DNA of 64,000 bases from Microbacterium karelineae (GTDB lineage Bacteria; Actinomycetota; Actinomycetes; Actinomycetales; Microbacteriaceae): NCBI RefSeq assembly GCF_009745985.1, contig NZ_WFIX01000177.1:124001-188000 (forward strand). The letters run 5' to 3'. Each line of letters starts with the position of its first letter. The stretch's first letter is position 1. This document shows positions 44,397 through 54,368 of this stretch, one piece after another. The notes below the pieces were generated by a model. The model did no database searches. It was not told the DNA's origin and worked only from the letters and a program-made list of their open reading frames with translations. The position numbers and the translations under genes are program-made.

Positions 44397-45089
44397 ATGA
44401 CCGCACCGCGCATCCTCGTAGTCGACGACGAGCCCAACATCCGCGACCTGCTCTCGCAGAGCCTGCGATTCGCGGGCTTCCAGGTGAGGACCGTCATCAA
44501 CGGCGCACAGACGATCTCGGCCGTGCTCGAGGAGGAGCCCGACCTGATCGTGCTCGACGTCATGCTCCCCGACATGAACGGCTTCAGCGTGACCAAGCGT
44601 CTGCGCGACGCCGGATACACGGCGCCGATCATCTTCCTCACCGCGAAGGACGAGACCGACGACAAGATCAAGGGCCTCAACGTCGGCGGCGACGACTACG
44701 TCACGAAGCCGTTCAGCCTCGACGAGATCGTCGCCCGCATCCAGGCCGTCCTGCGCCGCACGATGCAGTCCGAAGACGAGGAGTCGGTCATCCGCACCGG
44801 CGAGCTCACGATGGACCAGGACACGCACGACGTGTACGTCGGCGACACGGCGATCGACCTCAGCCCGACCGAGTTCAAGCTGCTGCGGTATCTCATGCTG
44901 AACCCCAATCGCGTGCTGTCGAAGGCTCAGATCCTCGATCACGTGTGGGAGTACGACTTCAACGGCGACGCGGGCATCGTCGAGAGCTACATCTCGTACC
45001 TGCGCCGCAAGATCGACCCGCACGCGACCGAGTCGCTCATCCAGACCAAGCGCGGGTTCGGCTACATGCTCAAGGTCGACAAGGCCTGA
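44397..45089 (+). CDS. OmpR/PhoB-family response regulator
   Basis: A 230-residue regulator: receiver (about 1-118) with 'ILVVDDEPNIRDLLSQSLRF', 'LIVLDVMLPDMNGFSV' (phospho-Asp) and 'DDYVTKPFSLDEIV' (Lys), then a winged-helix output domain ('LSPTEFKLLRYLMLNPNRVL', 'SYISYLRRKIDP', 'RGFGYML'). It resembles the actinobacterial TrcR/MprA group. ATG 44397, preceded by GGGGG, is preferred to ATG 44388. The kinase gene follows after 27 bp. Confidence 0.93.
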   Translation: MTAPRILVVDDEPNIRDLLSQSLRFAGFQVRTVINGAQTISAVLEEEPDLIVLDVMLPDMNGFSVTKRLRDAGYTAPIIFLTAKDETDDKIKGLNVGGDDYVTKPFSLDEIVARIQAVLRRTMQSEDEESVIRTGELTMDQDTHDVYVGDTAIDLSPTEFKLLRYLMLNPNRVLSKAQILDHVWEYDFNGDAGIVESYISYLRRKIDPHATESLIQTKRGFGYMLKVDKA

Positions 45090-45116
45090 CGCACGCCCGC
45101 CAGAAGGGATCCCGCC

Positions 45117-46913
45117 CTGGCCGCCCGCTCCGACGCCTTCACCCGCTGGTGGCGCCGTACGAGCCTGCGCGCCAAGATCACGGGCGTCACGGTCGGCGTG
45201 CTCGCGGCGGGACTCATCTCGGCCGGCCTCGGGGCGATGCCCGTCCTGCAGTCCATGCTCCGCGGCTACGTGGACTCGTCGGTCCTGCAGCTCGTCGGCA
45301 CCGACGTGTACGAGACCGTCTTCGACGTGGCGGAGGACCCGGAGACGGGCGAGATCTCGTTCGCATCGAAGTCACCTGAGCCCCGCACCGAATACGTCAT
45401 CGCCCTCTACAACGCGTCCGGCGAGCTGACGAACGTCGCGGGCGGCGCGGAGAGCGCCGCGCGCGATCCCCTCTTCCCCACCGAGCTGACGGTGCAGGAC
45501 GCGTTCCTGAGCCAGGGACACCCCTTCACGCTCGACGCGCTCAAGGGCGCCGAGTACCGCGCCGCCGTCATTCCGATCCAAGTGGACGGATCGTCGTCGA
45601 GCACGCTCTATGCGCAGCTCGTCGCGCTGCCGCTCGACGACGTCGACTCATTCGTCACGACGTACATCGGCGTGTTCACGACCATGACCGTCCTCACCCT
45701 CATCGTTGGCGCGCTCGGCACCCGCTGGCTCGTCACGCTCGCCTTCCGCCGCCTCGGCCAGGTCGAGTCGACGGCGATGAGCATCGCCGACGGGGCCTTC
45801 GCACAGCGCATGACCGACATCGAGCCGACGACCGAGGTCGGGCGCCTCAAGATCGCGATCAACACGATGCTCGATCGCCTCGACGACTCGTTCGCGGAGC
45901 GCGACGCGACGGTCGAGAAGATGCGTCGCTTCATCGGCGACGCGAGCCACGAGCTGCGCACACCCCTCGTGAGCGTCCGCGGCTACGCGGAGCTGTACCG
46001 GATGGGGGCGATGCAGACGCCAGAGGACACCGCCCGCGCGATGGAGAGGATCGAGAAGGAGGCGCAGCGCATGGCCTCGCTCGTCGAGGACCTCCTCTCG
46101 CTCGCCCGTCTCGACGAGAGGCGCGAGCTCGAGATCGTCGACGTCGACCTCAGGCGGATCGCGCATGACGCCGCGCTCGACGTGCGCGCCGCGGATCAGA
46201 CGAGGCAGGTCGCGGTCAACGACACGACGTTCGAGGCGCTCACCGGCCCCATCACGATCCTGTCGGAGGGCGCGCGCGGCCAGCTCGAGGCGCCCGGTCC
46301 GGCGGCGGCTCCTGCTCAGCCGCCCGCACCGCACGAGGACCCCGACGCGCCGCGGCGGGACGCCGGCCCGCCGACGGGGATCCTCGGCGCTCTGACGGGC
46401 GCGGCGAGCGCCCGCGCTGCGCAGGCGACGCGCGGCTTCTGGCGGCGCCGACCCACCACCGGCGACGCGGCGCCCGCGGCCGGGGCGTCGATCGCCCCGC
46501 TCGACTTCTCGGAGCCCGAGAAGGGCAAGCCCGTCGACGTGCCTCCCGTCGTGCGCGGCGCCGAGGAGAAGATCCAGCAGGTCGTCGCGAACCTGCTCGG
46601 CAATGCGCGCCGCTACAGCCCCCCGGACTCGCCCATCGAGATCGAGGTCGGCGTCGACGTCGACACCGACATGGGGTGGATCTCGGTCGTCGACCACGGC
46701 GAGGGGATCCCCGCGGAGATCCGGGAGAAGATCTTCCAGCGCTTCTGGCGCGCCGACACCTCGCGCACGCGCGAGACGGGCGGAAGCGGCCTCGGCCTCG
46801 CGATCGTCGCCTCGATCGTCGAGCGGCTCGACGGATCCGTCGCGGTGTTCGAGACCCCCGGCGGCGGCGCGACGTTCCAGGTCGCGTTCCCGCTCGCGCA
46901 GGCCGCCGGCTGA
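45117..46913 (+). CDS. Sensor histidine kinase with insertion in the catalytic domain; probable CTG start
   Basis: About 598 residues if translation starts at CTG 45117, which has AGAAGGGA 7 nt upstream. No ATG, GTG or TTG occurs in frame between the preceding stop (45087) and GTG 45198, and starting at 45198 would cut into TM1 and drop its basic flank (RWWRRTSLRAK). TM1 about 26-46; extracellular sensor about 47-180; TM2 about 182-205; HAMP; HisKA 'RRFIGDASHELRTPLVSVRG' with phospho-His; HATPase N-box 'QVVANLLGNARRYSP', 'VVDHGEGIP' and 'GGSGLGLAIV'. Between dimerisation and N-box there is an insert of about 100 residues rich in Pro/Ala. Partner of the regulator at 44397. Confidence 0.85.
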   Translation: MAARSDAFTRWWRRTSLRAKITGVTVGVLAAGLISAGLGAMPVLQSMLRGYVDSSVLQLVGTDVYETVFDVAEDPETGEISFASKSPEPRTEYVIALYNASGELTNVAGGAESAARDPLFPTELTVQDAFLSQGHPFTLDALKGAEYRAAVIPIQVDGSSSSTLYAQLVALPLDDVDSFVTTYIGVFTTMTVLTLIVGALGTRWLVTLAFRRLGQVESTAMSIADGAFAQRMTDIEPTTEVGRLKIAINTMLDRLDDSFAERDATVEKMRRFIGDASHELRTPLVSVRGYAELYRMGAMQTPEDTARAMERIEKEAQRMASLVEDLLSLARLDERRELEIVDVDLRRIAHDAALDVRAADQTRQVAVNDTTFEALTGPITILSEGARGQLEAPGPAAAPAQPPAPHEDPDAPRRDAGPPTGILGALTGAASARAAQATRGFWRRRPTTGDAAPAAGASIAPLDFSEPEKGKPVDVPPVVRGAEEKIQQVVANLLGNARRYSPPDSPIEIEVGVDVDTDMGWISVVDHGEGIPAEIREKIFQRFWRADTSRTRETGGSGLGLAIVASIVERLDGSVAVFETPGGGATFQVAFPLAQAAG

Positions 46914-47042
46914 TCGCCTGCGGGGGTCAGCGTGTGCACAGGCGCCGACCTCGCGAAGTTATCTGAGGATCCGGCCCCGCGGCCCGGCGGGACAGGCGCC
47001 GTTCTTCCTAGCGTGAGGACTCCCACACGAAAGGAAGCCGAC

Positions 47043-47330
47043 ATGGCCCAGTTCACAGTAGACAGCGAATCCCTCATCAGCACGAAGGCCGAGGTGCAGG
47101 CGGGCTCCGACCGCCTGCGCGGAGAGGTCGCCTTCATCATGGGCCGCGTGCAGCAGCTCGAGGCGGCGTGGCAGGGCACCGCATCGCAGGCCTTCCAGGG
47201 CATCGCCGCCGAATGGCAGGCGCTGCACCTGCAGGTCGAGGAATCGCTGCAGAACCTCGCCCACCGGCTCGAGATGGCCGGCGCGGGCTACCAGCAGGTA
47301 GAGGCCGACGTCGCCAACATGTTCCGCTGA
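47043..47330 (+). CDS. WXG100 family (ESAT-6-like) protein
   Basis: A 95-residue helical hairpin protein with the central WQG turn ('LEAAWQGTASQAFQGIAAEW') that defines WXG100 secretion substrates, flanked by two amphipathic helices ('TKAEVQAGSDRLRGEVAFIM' and 'LQVEESLQNLAHRLEMAGAG'), and a C-terminal Y-x-x-x-E-like 'YQQVEADVANMF' export signal. Clear GGAAG-type leader 7 nt before ATG. No type VII machinery (EccC, EccD) or second esx gene is nearby, so it is an orphan that would need a secretion system elsewhere. Confidence 0.92.
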   Translation: MAQFTVDSESLISTKAEVQAGSDRLRGEVAFIMGRVQQLEAAWQGTASQAFQGIAAEWQALHLQVEESLQNLAHRLEMAGAGYQQVEADVANMFR

Positions 47331-47337
47331 GACGCGA

Positions 47338-47375
47338 AGCGGCCCCTCCTCCGATGCTTCGGAGAAGGGGCCGCT
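47338..47375. terminator. Bidirectional terminator between the WXG100 gene and groEL
   Basis: Stem 47338-47347 with 47366-47375 is perfect (10 bp) and continues, after one mismatch, as a 6-bp CTCCGA/TCGGAG stem with a TGCT loop. Converging genes end on both sides. Confidence 0.75.
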
Positions 47376-47399
47376 GGCTCAGGCGTCAGCCGGAGTGGA

Positions 47400-49055
<1,656 letters not shown>

Positions 49056-49058
49056 TCA

Positions 49059-49085
49059 TTAGCACTCAATCATGCTGAGTGCTAA
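49059..49085 (-). promoter_or_regulatory. CIRCE element (HrcA operator) upstream of groEL
   Basis: TTAGCACTC (49059-49067), nine bases, GAGTGCTAA (49077-49085): an exact match to the CIRCE consensus, 37 bp before the ATG. Confidence 0.97.
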
Positions 49086-49092
49086 CAGCATT

Positions 49093-49119
49093 CTGGCACT
49101 CGACCCCTGCGAGTGCAAA
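49093..49119 (-). promoter_or_regulatory. Second, degenerate CIRCE element
   Basis: CTGGCACTC (49093-49101), nine bases, GAGTGCAAA (49111-49119): 15 of 18 consensus positions with the exact 9-bp spacer. Its centre is 34 bp from that of the first element. Confidence 0.75.
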
Positions 49120-49162
49120 CCCCATCGCGTCTGAGCGTCGGCGGCGGCGCGTCCGGCGTCGA

Positions 49163-49720
49163 CTACGGCGCGTCGACGCGATCGAGGCCGACCACGACGG
49201 TCAGGCCGTTCTCGCTCATCTCGGCGAAGTCACCGCTCTGCGCGACGTTCTCCACGCCGAGCTCCGCCGCCAGGCCCCGTGCCGCCGCGGCGTCGCCGTC
49301 GTTCACGTAGAAGATCGTCGTCGCCTCGAAGTCATCGCTGTCCGCGTCGAGCTCGACGACGTCGTCCTCTCCCCAGCCGGCCTCGCGCACGCCGGCGGCC
49401 ACCGCCTCGGCCGCGGCGGCGTCACCCGTGCCGTTCAGGACGAGCACGACGTAGTCGGTGTCGACGACGGCCTCCTCCTCGGCGGGCCCCTGCGACGAGG
49501 TCGGCGGCGCCGGGAGGTCGATCATGTTCGTGTTCGACAGGGCGAGGAACGCGACGATGCCCGCCCCCGTCAGGACGGCGACCGCGAGGAGCCACCACAG
49601 CACCACGACGAGCCAGCGCATCTTCGGCCGCGGCGCGCGATGCGCGCCGACGCGAGCGGGGTCGTGCGGAACGTCGTCGAAGCGGTCGCGCGGGAAGGTC
49701 GGCTGCGGCATTCGGCTCAT
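49163..49720 (-). CDS. LytR C-terminal domain protein, membrane-anchored
   Basis: A 185-residue protein: cytoplasmic proline-rich N-terminus, one transmembrane helix ('RWLVVVLWWLLAVAVLTGAG'), a short linker, and a C-terminal LytR_C domain (about 85-180; 'TDYVVLVLNGTGDAAAAEAV', 'AGVREAGWGEDDVVELDADS', 'TIFYVNDGDAAAARGLAAEL'). This domain occurs alone or behind LCP ligase domains of cell-wall glycopolymer synthesis; here no LCP domain is present. Starts at 49720 or 49711 are both possible. It precedes groEL and follows the DUF3263 gene, a common actinobacterial order. Confidence 0.85.
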   Translation of the reverse strand: MSRMPQPTFPRDRFDDVPHDPARVGAHRAPRPKMRWLVVVLWWLLAVAVLTGAGIVAFLALSNTNMIDLPAPPTSSQGPAEEEAVVDTDYVVLVLNGTGDAAAAEAVAAGVREAGWGEDDVVELDADSDDFEATTIFYVNDGDAAAARGLAAELGVENVAQSGDFAEMSENGLTVVVGLDRVDAP

Positions 49721-49734
49721 CGTAGCGGGCGAAG

Positions 49735-50019
49735 CTATCGCAGCATCCGCGCCCGCCGGGCGCTGCGTGCCTCGCGGAGGCGCCGCAGCCGTCCGATCAG
49801 CAGCGGCGCGTGCGCCTGCGCGGCGGGATCGTCGACGAGGCGCCCCAGCAGCTGGTAATAGCGCGCGGGTTCGAGCGAGAGCCGCACCCGCATCGCATCC
49901 TCCTTGTCGCCCGTGTGCTTCGGCCACTCGGACTCGAATGTCAGGATCGCGCGCGACAGATCGTCGAACGCCGCGGGCTCGGATCCGGTGCGGGAACCAT
50001 CGACATGCACGTTCGACAT
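49735..50019 (-). CDS. DUF3263 family protein
   Basis: A 94-residue protein matching the actinobacterial DUF3263 pattern: 'LSRAILTFESEWPKHTGDKE' followed by DAMRVRLSLEPARYYQLLGRL and a basic helical end ('LLIGRLRRLREARSARRARM'). The family is proposed to be a small DNA- or RNA-associated factor; function unknown. ATG 50019 is the first in-frame start that leaves the conserved core intact; the upstream frame to 50193 lacks family similarity. Confidence 0.88.
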   Translation of the reverse strand: MSNVHVDGSRTGSEPAAFDDLSRAILTFESEWPKHTGDKEDAMRVRLSLEPARYYQLLGRLVDDPAAQAHAPLLIGRLRRLREARSARRARMLR

Positions 50020-50107
50020 GCCACGAGAGTAGGCGGCTCCCACCGAACATCCGCTGAGACATGCCGCTGTGCGGACAAGCGAAGGTCGCCGGTGCACGGC
50101 GACGGCG

Positions 50108-51160
50108 TCACTCGTCGCGCGGAGGCCCCACAGAGTCGCGCACGATGACAGGACAGGGCATGAGCATCGGCGAGGAGGGTTCGACTTCTGCACCCCCTGC
50201 GCCCAGGAGCGCCGTCAGCGTCTCCACTGCCCATTCCCCCATCTCGTAGTGGGGCAGGGCGACCGTGGTCAGAGCCGGATACATGCTGGTCGGCAGCGGG
50301 GCCTGATCGTCGAATCCGACGATCGATACGTCATCTGGGATCCGGAGTCCGCGTTCCGCGGCGGCACGGTAGGCCCCCATCGCCATCCGGTCGTCATAGC
50401 AGAAGAGCGCGGTCGGCGAGTCCTGACTGTCGAGCAGCTCCACAGCGGCGCGATAGCCGCCCGCGGCGTCCGATGTGTCGTCGACGACCCGCGCCTCGTC
50501 CGCCATCTCCGCGGCAGCCATGGCGTCTCGATATCCGCTGACGCGCCCGCGCGTGGCGGGGATATCGTCCGAACTTCCGACGAAGGCGATCCGCCGGTGC
50601 CCGTGCTCGATGAGCATTCGCACGACGTCAGCGGCTCCCGTGCGCTCGTCGGGCAGCACAGACGGAATGCTCCCGTCGCGATCGCGCGCACCGATCAGGA
50701 CGGCGGGGACGCCCCGCATGATCGGCGGCGCGACGACCTCGTCGTGATAGACGGTCGCATAGACGATCCCATCGACCTGGCGATCCAGGAAGGCGTGAAC
50801 GGACCGCGGGGGGATGAAGGGCTCCACCTGCAGGTCGGAGTTGATGATGGCGAGCGCCAGCCCATCCGCATCGGCGCGCTTCTGGGCGCCGAGAAGGATG
50901 CGCCCGGCGTGGGGGGTGGCCGCGATCTCCTCGGCGACGAGCCCGATCATCCCGGAAGCATGTGTGCGGAGGCCCTGTGCGAGCCGATTGGGCCGATATC
51001 CGAGCTCCTTCGCCGCGGCCCGCACACGGTCGACCGTCTCGTCCTTGACACGCGTGTGAGGGGTCTCGTTGAGCACATGCGAGACCGTCGTCACGGACAC
51101 GCCGGCGCGCTTCGCCACGTCGCGGATACCGGTCTTGCTCCGAGCCACTCGACTCCCCAT
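50108..51160 (-). CDS. LacI family regulator of the fructan/DFA operon
   Basis: A 350-residue repressor: HTH 'GIRDVAKRAGVSVTTVSHVL' and hinge 'KELGYRPNRLAQGLRTHASG', then the ligand domain ('AAPIMRGVPAVLIGARD'-like stretch reading VVAPPIMRGVPAVLIGARDR, 'HGHRRIAFVGSSDDIPATRG', 'PDDVSIVGFDDQAPL'). Of the ATGs at 51169 and 51160 the second has GGGGAGGG at a normal 9-nt distance. It is the last gene of the minus-strand operon that includes a GH91 enzyme, 23 bp after that gene, so it would be autoregulated through the tandem operator at 55724-55752. Confidence 0.9.
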   Translation of the reverse strand: MGSRVARSKTGIRDVAKRAGVSVTTVSHVLNETPHTRVKDETVDRVRAAAKELGYRPNRLAQGLRTHASGMIGLVAEEIAATPHAGRILLGAQKRADADGLALAIINSDLQVEPFIPPRSVHAFLDRQVDGIVYATVYHDEVVAPPIMRGVPAVLIGARDRDGSIPSVLPDERTGAADVVRMLIEHGHRRIAFVGSSDDIPATRGRVSGYRDAMAAAEMADEARVVDDTSDAAGGYRAAVELLDSQDSPTALFCYDDRMAMGAYRAAAERGLRIPDDVSIVGFDDQAPLPTSMYPALTTVALPHYEMGEWAVETLTALLGAGGAEVEPSSPMLMPCPVIVRDSVGPPRDE

Positions 51161-51183
51161 CTCTGTCATCCCTCCCCTTGTTA

Positions 51184-52524
51184 TCAGAGAGCGGCCGACG
51201 GAGTGGCGCGGAACGCGTTGACGGCACGGTCGAGGATGACCTGGTCCTCGGTACCGGAGTCGAGGACGGTGTTGCGCACGGCCGCCGCATCGACCACGAC
51301 GGCCGCGACGGGGAGGCTGCGCGCGTCGCGATCCGCGAGGAGCGCACCCACCTGCGCTTCGAAGCAGGATTCGCTCGCCGACGAGCTCACGTCGCGCGCG
51401 ACGACGTGATTGGCGGCGATGTGATTGCCGCTGCCTTCGACCAGCCGGACGATCACAGGTGGCTCCCCCGCCGGTCTGATCCGCTGCGCGTCGACGATCT
51501 CGGAGAAGTGATTTCCGATCACGGAGTTTCCGCTGCCTGTCACGCGCAGCAGGCCGTACGCGTCGTCCCTGCCGTTGTCGACGTCCAGGAAGGGCGACCA
51601 CGGCTCGTGATCGCGCAGCAGGTGATTGGACCCGATGAGGTTCTCCGAGCTGCCACCCGACAGGATCACCATGCCCGGGTAGAAGGCATGCAGGCGATTG
51701 CCGGTCACATTCGATCGCGCGACACCATGCAGGTGCACGCAGCTCGCCCCGCGCGGGAAGACATTGTTCGAGCCGATGAGCAGTCCGCCGTGGTTCTCGG
51801 CGTAGATCGAATGCCCCCACGGTCCGGCGCCGATCAGGTTGTCGGTGATCTTCGACGCCTGACCCCACCCGCAGAGCTCGATGCAGTTCCCGCACTCGGC
51901 GATGAAGTTGTCGTGCACGGAGAGCGCGTCCGCCTTGTGGACGGTGAGCGCGTGCTCGAGGTAGACGAACCCCATGCCCGTGATCCGAAGCGAGTCGTTC
52001 GCGTCCTCGACGAAGATGCCGGTCTTTCCGTTCGCATAGGAGTTCTCCGCCTCGCCTGACGGGGTGTCGCCCGTGAAGTGCAGCCCGTCGATGCAGAACT
52101 CGGCGAACTCGACGGAGCTGATCCTCGGGCTCCCCTCACGCGCCACGAGGAACGCCGCCCCTCGCGCCTGGTCGTCTCCGGCGCCGACGGGACCGTCGAC
52201 GAGGATGCGGCTGCCGCCTGGCCACAGCTCGTGGAGCGCGGACCACTCGTCCTCCGGGACGTTGTAGCGGATGCTCGACGATGTGAATCCGTGCCCCGCT
52301 CCCTGGATCCTCAGGTAGCTGATGTCGATGAGGACCTGCGTCCGAAGTCGGTAGTCCCCGGGCGGGATGTAGATCACCGCGCCCGGCTTTCCGCCGTCTC
52401 CGGCGCCGACGTGCGGCTGACGCGATCTGACGTCGGCGATGATCCCGTTGATGACCTGGCCGATGTCGTCATACGGATCTCCGTGCGGCCACGCCGTCAC
52501 GTCGTAGTGGTTGTCGCGGGACAT
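51184..52524 (-). CDS. GH91 β-helix enzyme: difructose-anhydride III hydrolase or inulin fructotransferase
   Basis: A 446-residue right-handed parallel β-helix protein. The N-terminal 'DVTAWPHGDPYDDIGQVING', 'GGKPGAVIYIPPGDYRLRTQ' and 'RIQGAGHGFTSSSIRYNVP' are diagnostic of inulin fructotransferases (GH91, EC 4.2.2.17/18) and the homologous DFA-III hydrolases. The catalytic pair is present in 'VHDNFIAECGNCIEL': D205 and E216, with the 11-residue spacing of the Asp233/Glu244 pair reported for the Bacillus enzyme. It starts directly at the catalytic domain with no signal peptide (ATG 52524, GGAGG just upstream), whereas inulin fructotransferases are secreted. With its importer genes this favours an intracellular DFA hydrolase, though fructotransferase cannot be excluded. 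Confidence 0.85.
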   Translation of the reverse strand: MSRDNHYDVTAWPHGDPYDDIGQVINGIIADVRSRQPHVGAGDGGKPGAVIYIPPGDYRLRTQVLIDISYLRIQGAGHGFTSSSIRYNVPEDEWSALHELWPGGSRILVDGPVGAGDDQARGAAFLVAREGSPRISSVEFAEFCIDGLHFTGDTPSGEAENSYANGKTGIFVEDANDSLRITGMGFVYLEHALTVHKADALSVHDNFIAECGNCIELCGWGQASKITDNLIGAGPWGHSIYAENHGGLLIGSNNVFPRGASCVHLHGVARSNVTGNRLHAFYPGMVILSGGSSENLIGSNHLLRDHEPWSPFLDVDNGRDDAYGLLRVTGSGNSVIGNHFSEIVDAQRIRPAGEPPVIVRLVEGSGNHIAANHVVARDVSSSASESCFEAQVGALLADRDARSLPVAAVVVDAAAVRNTVLDSGTEDQVILDRAVNAFRATPSAAL

Positions 52525-52549
52525 CTTCCTCCGTTCGTGTCTCATGCGT

Positions 52550-53386
52550 TCAGCCCTTGACCGCGCCGAGAGTGAGGCCGGCGACGATGTGCCGTTGCAG
52601 GAAAAGGGTCAGCAGGACGACGGGGATCGAGTAGAGCGCCGCCAGTGCGGTCATCCCGCCCCAATCGAGCCCGAACTGGCTCTGGAAGTTCGCGATGACG
52701 ACCGGTGTCGTCTGCGCCCGCACGGAGGTCAGCAGGAGCGCGAAGAGGAACTCGTTCCAGCTCGCGAGGAACGCGAAGATCGCCGTCACCGACAGGCCTC
52801 CGCTCACGACCGGCAGCACTACGCTCCACAGCGCGCGCAGGCGCCCCGCACCGTCGATCTTCGCCGCCTCGTCCAGTTCGTCCGGGACCGCTTCGAAGAA
52901 GCTGGTCATGAGCCAGATCGACAGCGGGAGCGAGATGGTCGTGTGCGCGATCGCGAGTCCGAACGACGTGTCTGTGAGACCGATCCCTCGCATCACCTCG
53001 ATCAGCGGAGCGCCGACGGCGATGAGCGGAACCATGCGGGTGACGAGCGCGGCGATCACGAAGACCCGCCCGCTCGGCGTGCGGAACCGCGTGATCGCAT
53101 AGGCCGCCGGCACCGCGAGCACGAGGGAGAGGGCCGTGGAGATGACCGCCGTGATGGTGCTGTTCGCGATCGACGCGATCACCCCGTCCCTGCTCAGCGC
53201 CGCGACGTAGTTCTCGAGCGTCCACGGATCCGGCAGCAGCGTCGGCGGCACCGCGATCGTGTCCAGCGGGGTCTTGAACGACGTCAGCAGGAGGTACAGG
53301 AACGGGAATCCATAGAGGATGACGGTGGCGGCGAGCAGCAGCCAGAGGAGAAGGCGGCCTCGGCCGCGGACTTCGAGGGGATTCAT
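52550..53386 (-). CDS. Carbohydrate ABC transporter permease (MalG-like)
   Basis: A 278-residue CUT1-family permease with six helices; 'YGFPFLYLLLTSFKTPLDTI' is the usual start, and the EAA loop reads 'DELDEAAKIDGAGRLRALWS' followed by VVLPVVSGGL. It overlaps the previous permease gene by 4 nt (ATGA). Part of the importer feeding the GH91 enzyme, 25 bp downstream. Confidence 0.92.
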   Translation of the reverse strand: MNPLEVRGRGRLLLWLLLAATVILYGFPFLYLLLTSFKTPLDTIAVPPTLLPDPWTLENYVAALSRDGVIASIANSTITAVISTALSLVLAVPAAYAITRFRTPSGRVFVIAALVTRMVPLIAVGAPLIEVMRGIGLTDTSFGLAIAHTTISLPLSIWLMTSFFEAVPDELDEAAKIDGAGRLRALWSVVLPVVSGGLSVTAIFAFLASWNEFLFALLLTSVRAQTTPVVIANFQSQFGLDWGGMTALAALYSIPVVLLTLFLQRHIVAGLTLGAVKG

Positions 53387-54357
53387 CGTGCTGTGCTCCC
53401 TGGACGCCAGATGGTGAGGATGGCGACGATCGCGACGGCGAGCATCGCGAACAGGTATACGGTTCCCATGGCGCTTGCGAGTCCCGGGTCGCCGAACCGT
53501 GTCATGGTGCGATAGATCAGCAGGCTGAGCGTCGTGGTCGACTCCTGCGGCCCGCCGCCGGTCTGGATGAGGATGATGTCGAAGGCCCGCGCGGCGTCGA
53601 TGCCCCGGACGATGAGCGCGACGGCGATGACCGGCCGCAGCAGCGGCAGGATCACGCTGATGAGCATCCGGGGATACCGTGCGCCGTCGAGCCGCGCCGC
53701 CTCGATGACGTCCGCCGGAATGTTCTGCAGGCCTGCGAAGAGCACCAGCGTGATGAACGAGGTCGTGAGCCAGATGTCCGGGATCGCCACGGCGAACAGG
53801 GCGATACCCGGGTCGCTGAGCCACGGGATCTGCCCGCTCGACGACAGAACGCCGGCTCGCACCAGCAGTTCGTTGACGATGCCGAAGTTGTCGATGAGCA
53901 GGAACCTCCACAGCAGCCCCGCGACCACCGGCGCGATCATCAGCGGGTACATGAACAGAGTCCGGAAGATCGCAGACCGCCGCCCCAGCGCGGAGAACAG
54001 CAGCGCGACGGCGAGGCCGAGCGCGAACTCGCAGATGACGACGATGGCCGTGTAGGCGATCGTCCGGATCGAGGCGTTCTGGAACGACTCCGAGTCGAAC
54101 GCACGAACGTAGTTGTCGAAGCCGACGAAGGCGCGTGCACCTCCCGCGAACGGGGAGATGTCGAAGAAGCCGTCTGCGATGAACTTCCCCAGGGGCACCA
54201 GCACGAACACCGTCAGGAAGATCGCGGCCGGAAGCATGAGCAGCTGTGCGAACCGTCGATCCGTCAGTCCGTGGCGCCGCCCGTGAGGCGTCCGCAGAGC
54301 TCTCCGCCTCGGTGCGGGCACGGCTCTCGCCTCGCTGCGCGTCGTCGTCATCACCAT
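53383..54357 (-). CDS. Carbohydrate ABC transporter permease (MalF-like)
   Basis: A 324-residue CUT1 permease with a basic cytoplasmic N-terminus and six helices ('LLMLPAAIFLTVFVLVPLGK' first); EAA loop 'ADVIEAARLDGARYPRMLIS' followed by VILPLLRPVI. In-frame starts at 54357 and 54351 are both possible. No ATPase gene accompanies the two permeases, so they should depend on a shared MsiK-type ATPase encoded elsewhere. Confidence 0.92.
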   Translation of the reverse strand: MVMTTTRSEARAVPAPRRRALRTPHGRRHGLTDRRFAQLLMLPAAIFLTVFVLVPLGKFIADGFFDISPFAGGARAFVGFDNYVRAFDSESFQNASIRTIAYTAIVVICEFALGLAVALLFSALGRRSAIFRTLFMYPLMIAPVVAGLLWRFLLIDNFGIVNELLVRAGVLSSSGQIPWLSDPGIALFAVAIPDIWLTTSFITLVLFAGLQNIPADVIEAARLDGARYPRMLISVILPLLRPVIAVALIVRGIDAARAFDIILIQTGGGPQESTTTLSLLIYRTMTRFGDPGLASAMGTVYLFAMLAVAIVAILTIWRPGSTAR

Positions 54358-54368
54358 GTCCCCGCGCC

